This document shows positions 42,835 to 51,168 of a stretch of 64,000 bases of DNA, piece after piece (position 1 is the first letter of the stretch; each line of letters opens with the position of its first letter). Under the pieces are notes generated by a model. It searched no databases. It saw only the letters and a list, made by a program, of their open reading frames with translations, and was not told the origin of the DNA. Where the stretch lies: positions 1 through 64,000 of the forward strand of contig JAKAFL010000001.1 of assembly GCA_021817945.1 (NCBI GenBank). Direction: 5' to 3'. This DNA comes from a bacterium. GTDB lineage: Bacteria; Verrucomicrobiota; Verrucomicrobiia; Limisphaerales; UBA11358. The position numbers and the translations under genes are program-made.

Positions 42835-44412
42835 GTGAAAAGTTGGTTGACGATGTTTCTGGCTGCTTGTCTGGCAGGAGTGGGAGCACGCGGCGGCATG
42901 CTGCAGGCCGATGTCAGGCAAATAATCCAGCAAGCAGTGTCGCGGGCGGAAACCTTGGGGCCGCCCCTGAGCACCCAGGCGGTGGTCGCAGTAACCGACC
43001 GGGAAGGTTGGGTGCTGGGGGTCTGGTCCATGAATGCCACCCTGAAAGGCAATGACCCTCTGGTGGGCGAGGCCATTGCCAAGGCCGGCACGGCCGCGTT
43101 TTTAAGCAGCGACAACAATGCTTTCAGCACGCGCACGGCGGGCGATATTGTGCAACAGCATTTTCCTCCCGGCATTGATAATACTCCGCCCGGCCCGTTG
43201 GTGGGGGTCAACTTTTCCCAACTCGCCTTTTCTGATATTAATAAATTCAAAGGTCCCGGCAGTTTGATTGGTTTTGACAGTTCTCCGGGGAACGCGCTGG
43301 TTCCGGTGCCACTTCCGGTCACCGGTGGGTTGGAAGGCACTCCAGGCGGTTTGCCGCTTTTCATAAATGGTCAATTGGTTGGGGGCGTTGGCGTGGCCGG
43401 AAACGGTGTGCCTCCAACAGACGTCACTCCCGCAGTGGTTTCAAGTCCAGACAGTGACGAGGATATGGCGCTGGCCGCGCAGGTTGGTTACGCGCCGCCA
43501 CCGGCCATCCTGGGTTCACAAGTGTTTATCAACGGCATCCGGTTGGAATATGCCGAGAGTTCCACTGTGTCCAGCCCATTGATTCCCTTCGCAAACCTTC
43601 CTGGAGGCCCGGTTTTTCCTTACTCTATTATCTCATCACCTCCTCAATTTCCTTATCCCATTGCGGTTTTTGGTGGCGAAACCGGTCAGATACGGCAACC
43701 CATCATGAATGACCCATCCGCCCTGCCGCTGCCGGGAAACACGGCCCGGTTGACAGCGGCGGAGGTCACCAACATTATCGTGGCGGCGGCCAACCGCGCC
43801 CGTACCACCCGCGCTGGCATCCGGCTTCCCAGAGGCCTTAACGCCCAGGTTTTCATCACGGTAGTGAATAATCCCGGTTCCAATGGCGTGCCTCCGGTGG
43901 TGCTGGGTACTTTCTGCACCTCCTCCAATGCAACGCTCTTTGGCTGGGACGTGGCAGTGCAAAAGGCCAGGACGGCCGTGTTTTTCTCCTCCTCATCGTA
44001 TGCTTTTTCCACCCGCTGCGTGGGCTTTCTGGGACAGGAGTATTATCCACCCGGCATTGATAATACCCAGCCCGGATTGTTTTTTGGCCTGCAGGAACAA
44101 TATTCCATCATCACCCCGGCACCGGAACTAATCACCAACCCCGTCAACAATGCCGTGTTTACAAGTTTCACCAATACAGACCCCAACCTGCCCAATGGCA
44201 TTACCATCTTCCCGGGAGGTTTTCCTCTTTATCGAAACGGCGTTTTAATCGGCGCCATCGGAGTCAGCGGCGATGGGGTGGATCAGGATGACCTGATTTC
44301 CGCCAGCGGCGCCTCCTTGTTTCTTGCCCCGGTGCCCCTTCGTACTGACCAGTTTCAATACCGTGGGGCTTTGCTGCCTTTTGCAAAATTTCCCCGAAAC
44401 CCAGGCTTGTAA
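42835..44412 (+). CDS. Secreted protein with two HbpS/GlcG-like (DUF336) domains
   Basis: Signal peptide; duplicated 'STQAVVAVTDREGWVLGVWS...AFLSSDNNAFSTRTAG...FPPGIDNTPPG' and 'AQVFITVVNNPGS...AVFFSSSSYAFSTRCVG...YPPGIDNTQPG'; GTG start. Confidence 0.8.
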   Translation: MKSWLTMFLAACLAGVGARGGMLQADVRQIIQQAVSRAETLGPPLSTQAVVAVTDREGWVLGVWSMNATLKGNDPLVGEAIAKAGTAAFLSSDNNAFSTRTAGDIVQQHFPPGIDNTPPGPLVGVNFSQLAFSDINKFKGPGSLIGFDSSPGNALVPVPLPVTGGLEGTPGGLPLFINGQLVGGVGVAGNGVPPTDVTPAVVSSPDSDEDMALAAQVGYAPPPAILGSQVFINGIRLEYAESSTVSSPLIPFANLPGGPVFPYSIISSPPQFPYPIAVFGGETGQIRQPIMNDPSALPLPGNTARLTAAEVTNIIVAAANRARTTRAGIRLPRGLNAQVFITVVNNPGSNGVPPVVLGTFCTSSNATLFGWDVAVQKARTAVFFSSSSYAFSTRCVGFLGQEYYPPGIDNTQPGLFFGLQEQYSIITPAPELITNPVNNAVFTSFTNTDPNLPNGITIFPGGFPLYRNGVLIGAIGVSGDGVDQDDLISASGASLFLAPVPLRTDQFQYRGALLPFAKFPRNPGL

Positions 44413-44458
44413 AATTCCCGTCCCTGCTCACCCGAGTCTTTGATGAAATCATACCCTT

Positions 44459-46021
44459 TCATCGCCGGGCCACTTGGGGATTGTGATAAATGTGGCATTC
44501 TGTGCAGGCGCTATTTATTCCTCCACGGGGGCTGTGACACTCCATGCAGGTTTCCTCCGAGGGCAGCAACAGGTCGGAAGTCTGCCTGCTTTGCAAGGCT
44601 TCGTGGCACTTTTCACAAGAAATGTCCCGATGGGCCCAATGGCTGAAGCGTGCATGGGACAGCCAGTGGGTGGTTTGCTCCGGGATGGTCACCGCTGGGG
44701 TTTCGCCAGCTATTTTTACTTCGTGGCAATAGGCGCATCCGGGAAAAATGGCGCGGCCCGCCCCTCGGACCTCGCCCGTTTTCACCTGCGGACCATGTGT
44801 GGCCGAGCTCAGGAATATCCATTTTGCCAGCATATCGGCATCCCCAAATCGAGCCTGGATGTCCGCCAGCTTCGACCGGGCTTCCGAGTCTGGATCAGTT
44901 GAATGCTCCCGCGTGGCTAGGTCCAGGTACTGCCTGGGCAAAGAATGTAGAAAGGCCAATACATGGTCGGTGCTGCCGTGGGGAACCTCCAGTTCGGGTG
45001 TTTCAGGGTCAAACTGGAGCGAATGGCAAACGCGACAATTTTTATCGTAGGTGACCGGCATCATGAACGTGCCCGAGGCATCCGGCTGGTGGCAGAAGCC
45101 GCAGTTCAATTTTGCGCCGCCAGGCAGTGGTGGAATGGTGGGGCTGCCAAGATGCAGGGCATGGTCAAACTTGAGTGTGTCGGGATTGCGCCACTTTTCA
45201 ACGATGAAACGAAATTGCGGATGGTCCAGGCCAAAATGGTGAAGCGCAACAAAACGGGGGGTTGCGGCCATGACTGCGGGGTCTGAGTGGCAAAAATCGC
45301 ATTGGGAATCGGTGATTTCAGCCATTTTGATGCCATGATGTTCCGAATGACAGAAAGCGCAGGAAACCGGCGGCGCCTGGGGTTGGTGGAATTGGTGAGC
45401 GGCATGACAGGCCAGGCAGGAGGCATCCATGGCCGAAGGCTCTGCCGCACGCGCGGCAATGAGACCATGAAAATTAAAAATTCCAGGACTTGAGTGCAGG
45501 GCTTCCGCAAGAATGTGCCCCGGTCCACGGCCTCCTGCGGTGTGACACGCGCCACATCGCGGCGCAAGATGGTTCGCTTGCGCCATTGACGAAAAAACCG
45601 CGCCGGTATGGGGGCTGGAAATCGCTCCGGGGTTGAAAAAGAGGTCGCGCCAGGCAGGCTCTCCCATGGCTAATAGAAGGGTGGCCAATGCGATCGTCAC
45701 CACCCCAAACGTGATGCGCTTTCGCACCTGGCGCAGTGAAGGTTTCGGAGTGCAGGAGGAAATTGGATGGCAACACCGTCCGTCAGGAAGCGGCCCAGAC
45801 TCGCATTCACCGCTCGATCGGGTGCAAAGCCATCGTCCTTTGGTTTCACCAGGCTGGATTTTGAGTGTGGGAATGCACTCGCCCGAAGCCCGGCACCGGC
45901 CCCAATTATCCGGGCCCAGCGGACACGTTTTGCCTTCGCAGGAATGGCCGCAAATCCAATTGTGGTTTGGGCGCGCGTACTCATTTGAATCAAACGACGG
46001 CGCTGGAAGCTGATCGCTCAT
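44459..46021 (-). CDS. Membrane-anchored decaheme c-type cytochrome with Cys-rich N-terminal segment
   Basis: ATG at 46021 overlapping upstream TGA; ten CxxCH (CGACH, CLACH, CAFCH, CDFCH, CGFCH, CRVCH, CAYCH, CEKCH, CMECH, CTECH); N-terminal 'WICGHSCEGKTCPLGPDNWGRCRASGEC' before a single TM. Confidence 0.9.
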   Translation of the reverse strand: MSDQLPAPSFDSNEYARPNHNWICGHSCEGKTCPLGPDNWGRCRASGECIPTLKIQPGETKGRWLCTRSSGECESGPLPDGRCCHPISSCTPKPSLRQVRKRITFGVVTIALATLLLAMGEPAWRDLFFNPGAISSPHTGAVFSSMAQANHLAPRCGACHTAGGRGPGHILAEALHSSPGIFNFHGLIAARAAEPSAMDASCLACHAAHQFHQPQAPPVSCAFCHSEHHGIKMAEITDSQCDFCHSDPAVMAATPRFVALHHFGLDHPQFRFIVEKWRNPDTLKFDHALHLGSPTIPPLPGGAKLNCGFCHQPDASGTFMMPVTYDKNCRVCHSLQFDPETPELEVPHGSTDHVLAFLHSLPRQYLDLATREHSTDPDSEARSKLADIQARFGDADMLAKWIFLSSATHGPQVKTGEVRGAGRAIFPGCAYCHEVKIAGETPAVTIPEQTTHWLSHARFSHWAHRDISCEKCHEALQSRQTSDLLLPSEETCMECHSPRGGINSACTECHIYHNPQVARR

Positions 46022-46833
46022 GCCGCTCCTCGCGAGAATGCGCACACCAAAACGATGTGCCAAACAGTGAAAATGAGAAGCCCATAGGTGAGGGGGATAT
46101 GGACAAAAAGCCAGGTTTTTAGTGTCAACTGGAGTGCCCGGTGATAATCCAAGCCATCTTTCTGGCACATCAACTGTTCCAAACGGAACATTTTTTCCTG
46201 ATCAATTGCGTCAGCAAAACGGCGCTGGTCCTCCAACATGGCCAGCAAGGCGGCCAGTGGACGGCGGGATTCAAACAAATGCAACCAGAAGTTTTTTGGA
46301 CGGGCAAAAAACGGGGCCAGGTGAACCACATAAAATCCGGCAAGAACGGACGATTTGGCCTCTTTCCCCAGCACTATGTTTTCGGCCTCAGTTCGAAGCC
46401 GGTTGCGGATGAGGGGTATGTTTTCAAAAATCACCTCCCCGCCGCGCGTGGCCAGTCGGCGGGGCAGAATGCGGCTGAAAAAAAGTCCAAACACGCCACT
46501 GGCGCTGACCAGGATGAAAAGGCCTGCCAGACAATAGTCAAAGCCTCCCTGTGGAGGGTGAAAGTTCAAGTGGATTCCGAAGAGCAGGGTGGTGAAGAAC
46601 CCCAGGTAAATATGTATTTGCAGCCAGTGTTCCGATCTGCCCAGCGGCAGAAATGGAAGTTTCTTACGCATATTATAGAGTGCCAGGATTAAAATGGCAG
46701 CCAGCAGCGCCCATCCGGTTAAATAGGGAAAATACGGCAGCCCCATGAATCTTTGGCGGCACTCCAATGCTGCGGCGGATGCCGCAAGCAAACTGAACAG
46801 GCCCACGAAAACCTGGCGGCGGAAACGGTTCAT
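46018..46833 (-). CDS. Cytochrome b-like integral membrane protein
   Basis: About 5 hydrophobic segments; paired intramembrane His 'LQIHIYLGFFTTLLFGIHLNFH' and 'LFVHIPLTYGLLIFTVWHIVLV'; overlaps neighbours on both sides. Confidence 0.7.
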   Translation of the reverse strand: MNRFRRQVFVGLFSLLAASAAALECRQRFMGLPYFPYLTGWALLAAILILALYNMRKKLPFLPLGRSEHWLQIHIYLGFFTTLLFGIHLNFHPPQGGFDYCLAGLFILVSASGVFGLFFSRILPRRLATRGGEVIFENIPLIRNRLRTEAENIVLGKEAKSSVLAGFYVVHLAPFFARPKNFWLHLFESRRPLAALLAMLEDQRRFADAIDQEKMFRLEQLMCQKDGLDYHRALQLTLKTWLFVHIPLTYGLLIFTVWHIVLVCAFSRGAA

Positions 46834-48557
46834 AGCTTGAGCCAGCCCGCCAAATCATCAAGCTGGTTTAAATTCATCCGCGCCAGGGCGCCATGCGGGC
46901 AGGCCCTTTCGCAGGCCGGTCCGCCCCGATTTTCGACGCACAGGTCACATTTGGTCGCCTTCACAATCGGTTTCATCTCCGGATCCACCAGAAATTCCCC
47001 GCGTTTATTACGGATTTCCACCATGCGTATGGCTTCGTAGGGGCAATTGTTATGGCACGATTTGCAGCCAATGCAGGTCGAGGGATTGATCACCACCTGG
47101 CCGGCAAAGGACTCACGGTGAATCGCTCCTGTGGGACATCCAATCATGCAGACCGGGTCTGAGCAATGCATGCAGGCATTGGCCACCATGAGCCGCCCCG
47201 AGGAAGGGCCATGCCGGAGGAAACGAGGGTTGTTATCATGCGTGGAGGCACACGCCCTCACACAATCATCGCAGCGCGTGCATCGGTCCAGATTGATCAC
47301 CATGGCCGCGGTGCCGTTATAAAAACGGTTGGCCGCCAGAAACTCCATGACTTCCCCGCCCACTTTTTCTCGCGCAGCAGTCGAGCCGGCCTTGGACGGC
47401 AGGAAAGGTTCCGGTGCAGGCCCCACCATGGGCGGAAGTTCTGATACCGGCAGCGACGGCAGCACGATACTCTCCATCACATGGGTCGGAATCACCAGCA
47501 GATGGGTATAGCCAATGGCCCTCAGGGTGTATTGCATGCTGACCGGGGCCGATTTGCGGCGCCAATTATGCGCAATTTCCTCCAGGCCAAATACCTGGCC
47601 GGCTCCAATATAATTCAACGTGCGCTCCCCAACCCCCAATTTCTGGCTGACTCGCGCAAATCCGGCCCGCAAAAGCACCACTCCGTTGGGATAATCCCCC
47701 TCGGATAAGATAACAGGCTCACTTTCCGGGCGGATATTACCCGAGTGTGCCAGGCGCTTATATTCTCCAGACCAGTCGTAATCCCCAAAGGTGGCGAATT
47801 CCACGGAGGCGGCAACCTGCTCGAGGCGGGCCTTGTCCAGGTTCCGCAGCAGGGGAATGGCCCCGAGAAAACTGGCCAGGGCGCGTTCACGGTAAATCCG
47901 GTTGATGTGTTCCCGCAGCGCGCCGTCATACTTCATCATGTCGCGCAATCCTTGCCACCGGATTTCCAATAGTTCGGAATCGTCACTATCGGCAAAAATC
48001 GTCGAGGTCCGCGCCATGCGGCTCAGCGCGGCTATTTCTCCGAAAAAATCCCCGACCGCTAATTGCGCGGTGCGGTGTTGATTCAAAACCCTGGGAATAT
48101 CCTGGAGGAATACCCTGATTTCCTGTCCGGACTGGCGCGAGCCAAGTTCCTCTGACTGGCTCAGGTTTTTGGGATCAATGAATTCAGTAGGCCGGGAGGG
48201 ATTCCAAATCTGTGCCAAGGTGCGCAGCAACCCCTTCCTACCAGTGGCATGCCGGCCAAGCAGGTCCGGGACCAGGTCCGGGCTCAATACCACACGTGCC
48301 GCGCCACGTAGTATCAGGAAGGCCGAGGTTCCGTAGTCGCCTTGGCGTACAATGATTTCCCCCTTTCGAAGTCTGACCATCCGCGTGTCATGCCGCAGGA
48401 TCTCGCGCAGGGGCAGGCGCTGGGGAAACTGGGCGCGATCCATCCTGCTGAAAGGCTCAATGCCCAGCAACCGATCCACATCGGTTTCCGTCATCCGCTC
48501 ATCAAAAGCCGTGTCCCAGCGTTGCGGACGTTCCAAGATGGTCAATGCGGCAGGCAT
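46830..48557 (-). CDS. Fusion of two cyclic nucleotide-binding domains and a NrfC/DmsB-like ferredoxin with four [4Fe-4S] motifs
   Basis: PBC-like 'GDFFGEIAALSRMARTSTIFA' in the first cNMP domain; second 'GQVFGLEEIAHNWRRKSAPVS'; four Cys sets CTRCDDCVRAC, CMHCSDPVCMIGCP, CIGCKSCHNNCP, CDLCVENRGGPACERACP. Confidence 0.92.
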   Translation of the reverse strand: MPAALTILERPQRWDTAFDERMTETDVDRLLGIEPFSRMDRAQFPQRLPLREILRHDTRMVRLRKGEIIVRQGDYGTSAFLILRGAARVVLSPDLVPDLLGRHATGRKGLLRTLAQIWNPSRPTEFIDPKNLSQSEELGSRQSGQEIRVFLQDIPRVLNQHRTAQLAVGDFFGEIAALSRMARTSTIFADSDDSELLEIRWQGLRDMMKYDGALREHINRIYRERALASFLGAIPLLRNLDKARLEQVAASVEFATFGDYDWSGEYKRLAHSGNIRPESEPVILSEGDYPNGVVLLRAGFARVSQKLGVGERTLNYIGAGQVFGLEEIAHNWRRKSAPVSMQYTLRAIGYTHLLVIPTHVMESIVLPSLPVSELPPMVGPAPEPFLPSKAGSTAAREKVGGEVMEFLAANRFYNGTAAMVINLDRCTRCDDCVRACASTHDNNPRFLRHGPSSGRLMVANACMHCSDPVCMIGCPTGAIHRESFAGQVVINPSTCIGCKSCHNNCPYEAIRMVEIRNKRGEFLVDPEMKPIVKATKCDLCVENRGGPACERACPHGALARMNLNQLDDLAGWLKL

Positions 48558-49864
48558 CAGGCGTCAAGAACCAGGTCGTTTTGCGGCCGACAAATGCAGG
48601 TCAGGCAGGTGCCCGGGTCAGGCGCGGATGCGGGCTTTTTCAGGTAATCCACAGCGCCGGATTTGATCGCCACGCCGCACGAGCCGCATCCGCCAGCCCT
48701 GCATCCAGAATCAATTTTAATGCCCAGGGATTCGGCAAAAGACAGCAGGTTTTCAGACGAGGGCTCCCAACGCACCGTTCGGGCGGACCTTGCAAAGGTA
48801 ATGGTGACTTTCTGAAGGCGGGTGGTTTGTTCCGGGGAAGGTGAAGCCGCTTTTTTCTTCACGCTGGCGGGGCCAAAAGCCTCGAAATGCACGCGGTCCT
48901 CCGGCACGCCCCAGGCTTCCAGGCCATCGGTCAGGCTTTTCATGAAAGGCCCGCTACCGCAAAGGTAATACTCGAAATTGTTGGATGGAAGGATTTCCTT
49001 GACCCATTCCACGCCCACGCGGCCCTCGTAGTGATAATCCCTGCCTTTCACATCCTCCGGCCCGGGCTTGCTGTAGGCCACGTGCAGGTGAATGTTTTCA
49101 TGTGCGGCAGCCAGCGCCGCCAGTTCCTCTTGGTGGATGTGTTCCTGCCGGTTACGGACGCCAAAAAACAAATAGGCCTCCCGCTTCGTTCCGCTGGCCG
49201 CAATCGCATTGGCCATGCTCAGAATCGGGGTAATCCCCACTCCGCCTGCCAGGAGCACGACCGGATTATTTTTGGTCATGTCCAGAAAAAAATGCCCGCT
49301 GGGTGCCTTCACGTCCAGTATGTCCCCAACCTTGACCTTGTCCGTGAAATAACTCGAACCAGCCCCGGGTGGAAATTCAGGCCTGTCCAAAGGCGCTTTT
49401 TCCTTCTTGATGGTCACCCTGTAATAGTCGCGATGGTCCGGGCTGTCTGACAGGGAATAGCAACGGATCAGGGGTTTCTCGCGCCCGGGAATTTTCAACT
49501 GAAAGGTCAGATATTGCCCGGGTTTGAAATAAGGCAAATCCCTGCCATCGTGGGGTTTTAGATAAAAAGAAAAAACCCCGTCGCATTGGCGAATTTTTTC
49601 GGCGACACTGAATTTGCGCAGGCCATTCCAGCCGGAAGCGGCCATTTCTGCCTCACGGCATCGTTGGCGGGTTTCCTGGAGCCGGGTCTGGAGGATGGCC
49701 AGGGTCAGCTTTTGCTGCCGGGCTTCTCCAATTATCCTGATAAGGGAGCGCGCCATTTCCAGAACCAGCCAGAGCAATAAAGCGGAGATCAGGATCAGGC
49801 CAAGCGCGAAAGCGGTTGCGCTGCTGCCCGGGATTCCAAGGGAATGATTTAGGGTTGCATTCAC
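48557..49864 (-). CDS. Membrane-anchored FNR-type flavin oxidoreductase with C-terminal plant-type [2Fe-2S] ferredoxin
   Basis: N-terminal TM plus coiled-coil; 'RCYSLSDSP' (FAD), 'LAGGVGITPILSM' (NAD(P)), 'CRAGGCGSCGVAI...CLTC' ([2Fe-2S]). Confidence 0.92.
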   Translation of the reverse strand: MNATLNHSLGIPGSSATAFALGLILISALLLWLVLEMARSLIRIIGEARQQKLTLAILQTRLQETRQRCREAEMAASGWNGLRKFSVAEKIRQCDGVFSFYLKPHDGRDLPYFKPGQYLTFQLKIPGREKPLIRCYSLSDSPDHRDYYRVTIKKEKAPLDRPEFPPGAGSSYFTDKVKVGDILDVKAPSGHFFLDMTKNNPVVLLAGGVGITPILSMANAIAASGTKREAYLFFGVRNRQEHIHQEELAALAAAHENIHLHVAYSKPGPEDVKGRDYHYEGRVGVEWVKEILPSNNFEYYLCGSGPFMKSLTDGLEAWGVPEDRVHFEAFGPASVKKKAASPSPEQTTRLQKVTITFARSARTVRWEPSSENLLSFAESLGIKIDSGCRAGGCGSCGVAIKSGAVDYLKKPASAPDPGTCLTCICRPQNDLVLDA

Positions 49865-49893
49865 TTAAATATTCTATTAACAAAATTAAAGCC

Positions 49894-51048
49894 TTGCGCA
49901 CAACTTTTTATTTCCCAGCCCCCGCCCTTGTGGCCGTGATAAGCGCGGCCATTTACACCGGCTTGTGCAGTGCGGAGACGCCCGGCAAAATCCTGGGAGC
50001 CTCTTCCTGCGCCAGTTCCAGTTGCCATGGCGGCGGCGGCGCTTTGCACAACCAGTTCCTCGTCTGGTCTCTTCGGGATTTTCACTCCTCACGCCCAAGC
50101 GCCATGCTTGCCACCGCCCGAGCCAGCCAAATAGGCGGCGCGTTGAACATTGGCGACGTCACCGCCGATCCACGCTGCACGATCTGTCACGCACCTCTCC
50201 TGCTTGCGCCTCAATCGCTGCGAGGCAGCCTGTTTCAGCCAGGCGAGGGGGTTTCTTGCGAATCATGCCATGGTCCGGCGGAACACTGGATACGTTCCCA
50301 CACCCGTCCAGATTTTACCGAGGCCGACCGGGTGGCTGCGGGGATGCGGGATCTGGAGAATCTCTACATCCGGGCCAATGTCTGCGTGGCATGTCATCAG
50401 AATGTGTCCAGCGACCTCATTAATGCCGGGCACCCCGTTTTGATGTTTGAAATGGATGGGCAGTGCGCGGCTGAACCGCGGCATTGGACTTCGGAAAAGA
50501 ATGGAAATGGTGCCCAGGCCTGGCTCGTGGGACAGGCTGCCGCATTGCGCGAAATGAGTTGGCAATGGTCCAATGGCGGCACCCCTTCGGACCATGAATC
50601 CAACCGGTGGACAGCCTTGGTTTGGCTTTTAAAAACAGCGCAACCTGAAACGGACTTCAAAATCCTTGCCGACGGGAATGGCGCAGACCTGGGCAAAAAA
50701 GCCCGTTCTTTGCAGGACCAGGCTGATGAACTTGCACGCCATGTGGCAGCCCAGCAGTGGACACCTGATGCCACCCGCAGACTGCTTCAACGACTCGCTG
50801 CCTCCTCACCGGATTTTCGCAATTCAAACACCTCCACACTCCAGCAGGCCGATCGTGCCGGACGCCTGGTTTTGGCTTTGGACCGGTTGGTGGGATCCTT
50901 GCCTGAATTGAAGACACGCCAACCATTGCAGTCTGCCTTGGATCAGATGTTTGCGGAGGCTCAATCCATTCCCGATTTCAATCCAGTGCAATTTTCCACC
51001 ACTCTGGACCAATTCCGCGCGGCTCTTCCATGGCAAAATAGCCCATAG
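49894..51048 (+). CDS. Exported c554-like multiheme cytochrome
   Basis: CxxCH at CTICH, CESCH, CVACH plus N-terminal CASSSCH (CX4CH). TTG at 49894 yields a plausible signal peptide (RTTFYFPAPALVAVISAAIYTGLCSAE); start uncertain. Confidence 0.8.
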   Translation: MRTTFYFPAPALVAVISAAIYTGLCSAETPGKILGASSCASSSCHGGGGALHNQFLVWSLRDFHSSRPSAMLATARASQIGGALNIGDVTADPRCTICHAPLLLAPQSLRGSLFQPGEGVSCESCHGPAEHWIRSHTRPDFTEADRVAAGMRDLENLYIRANVCVACHQNVSSDLINAGHPVLMFEMDGQCAAEPRHWTSEKNGNGAQAWLVGQAAALREMSWQWSNGGTPSDHESNRWTALVWLLKTAQPETDFKILADGNGADLGKKARSLQDQADELARHVAAQQWTPDATRRLLQRLAASSPDFRNSNTSTLQQADRAGRLVLALDRLVGSLPELKTRQPLQSALDQMFAEAQSIPDFNPVQFSTTLDQFRAALPWQNSP

Positions 51049-51168
51049 GCCAGGCCAAGTAAGATTCCGGGCTGTTTCCACTGATCCTGCTGGATTGGCG
51101 CGTTCGAAGTTGTCGCTCTGGAATTTTGCTTGCAACAGGGGCGTGGGGGGTTGAACTTGTCATTGTCC

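Noticed and set aside
42789-43364. N-terminal extension of the 970-aa barrel ORF
   Set aside because: Overlaps the divergent HbpS-like gene; ATG 42788 gives a signal-like N-terminus, so the extension is probably not translated.
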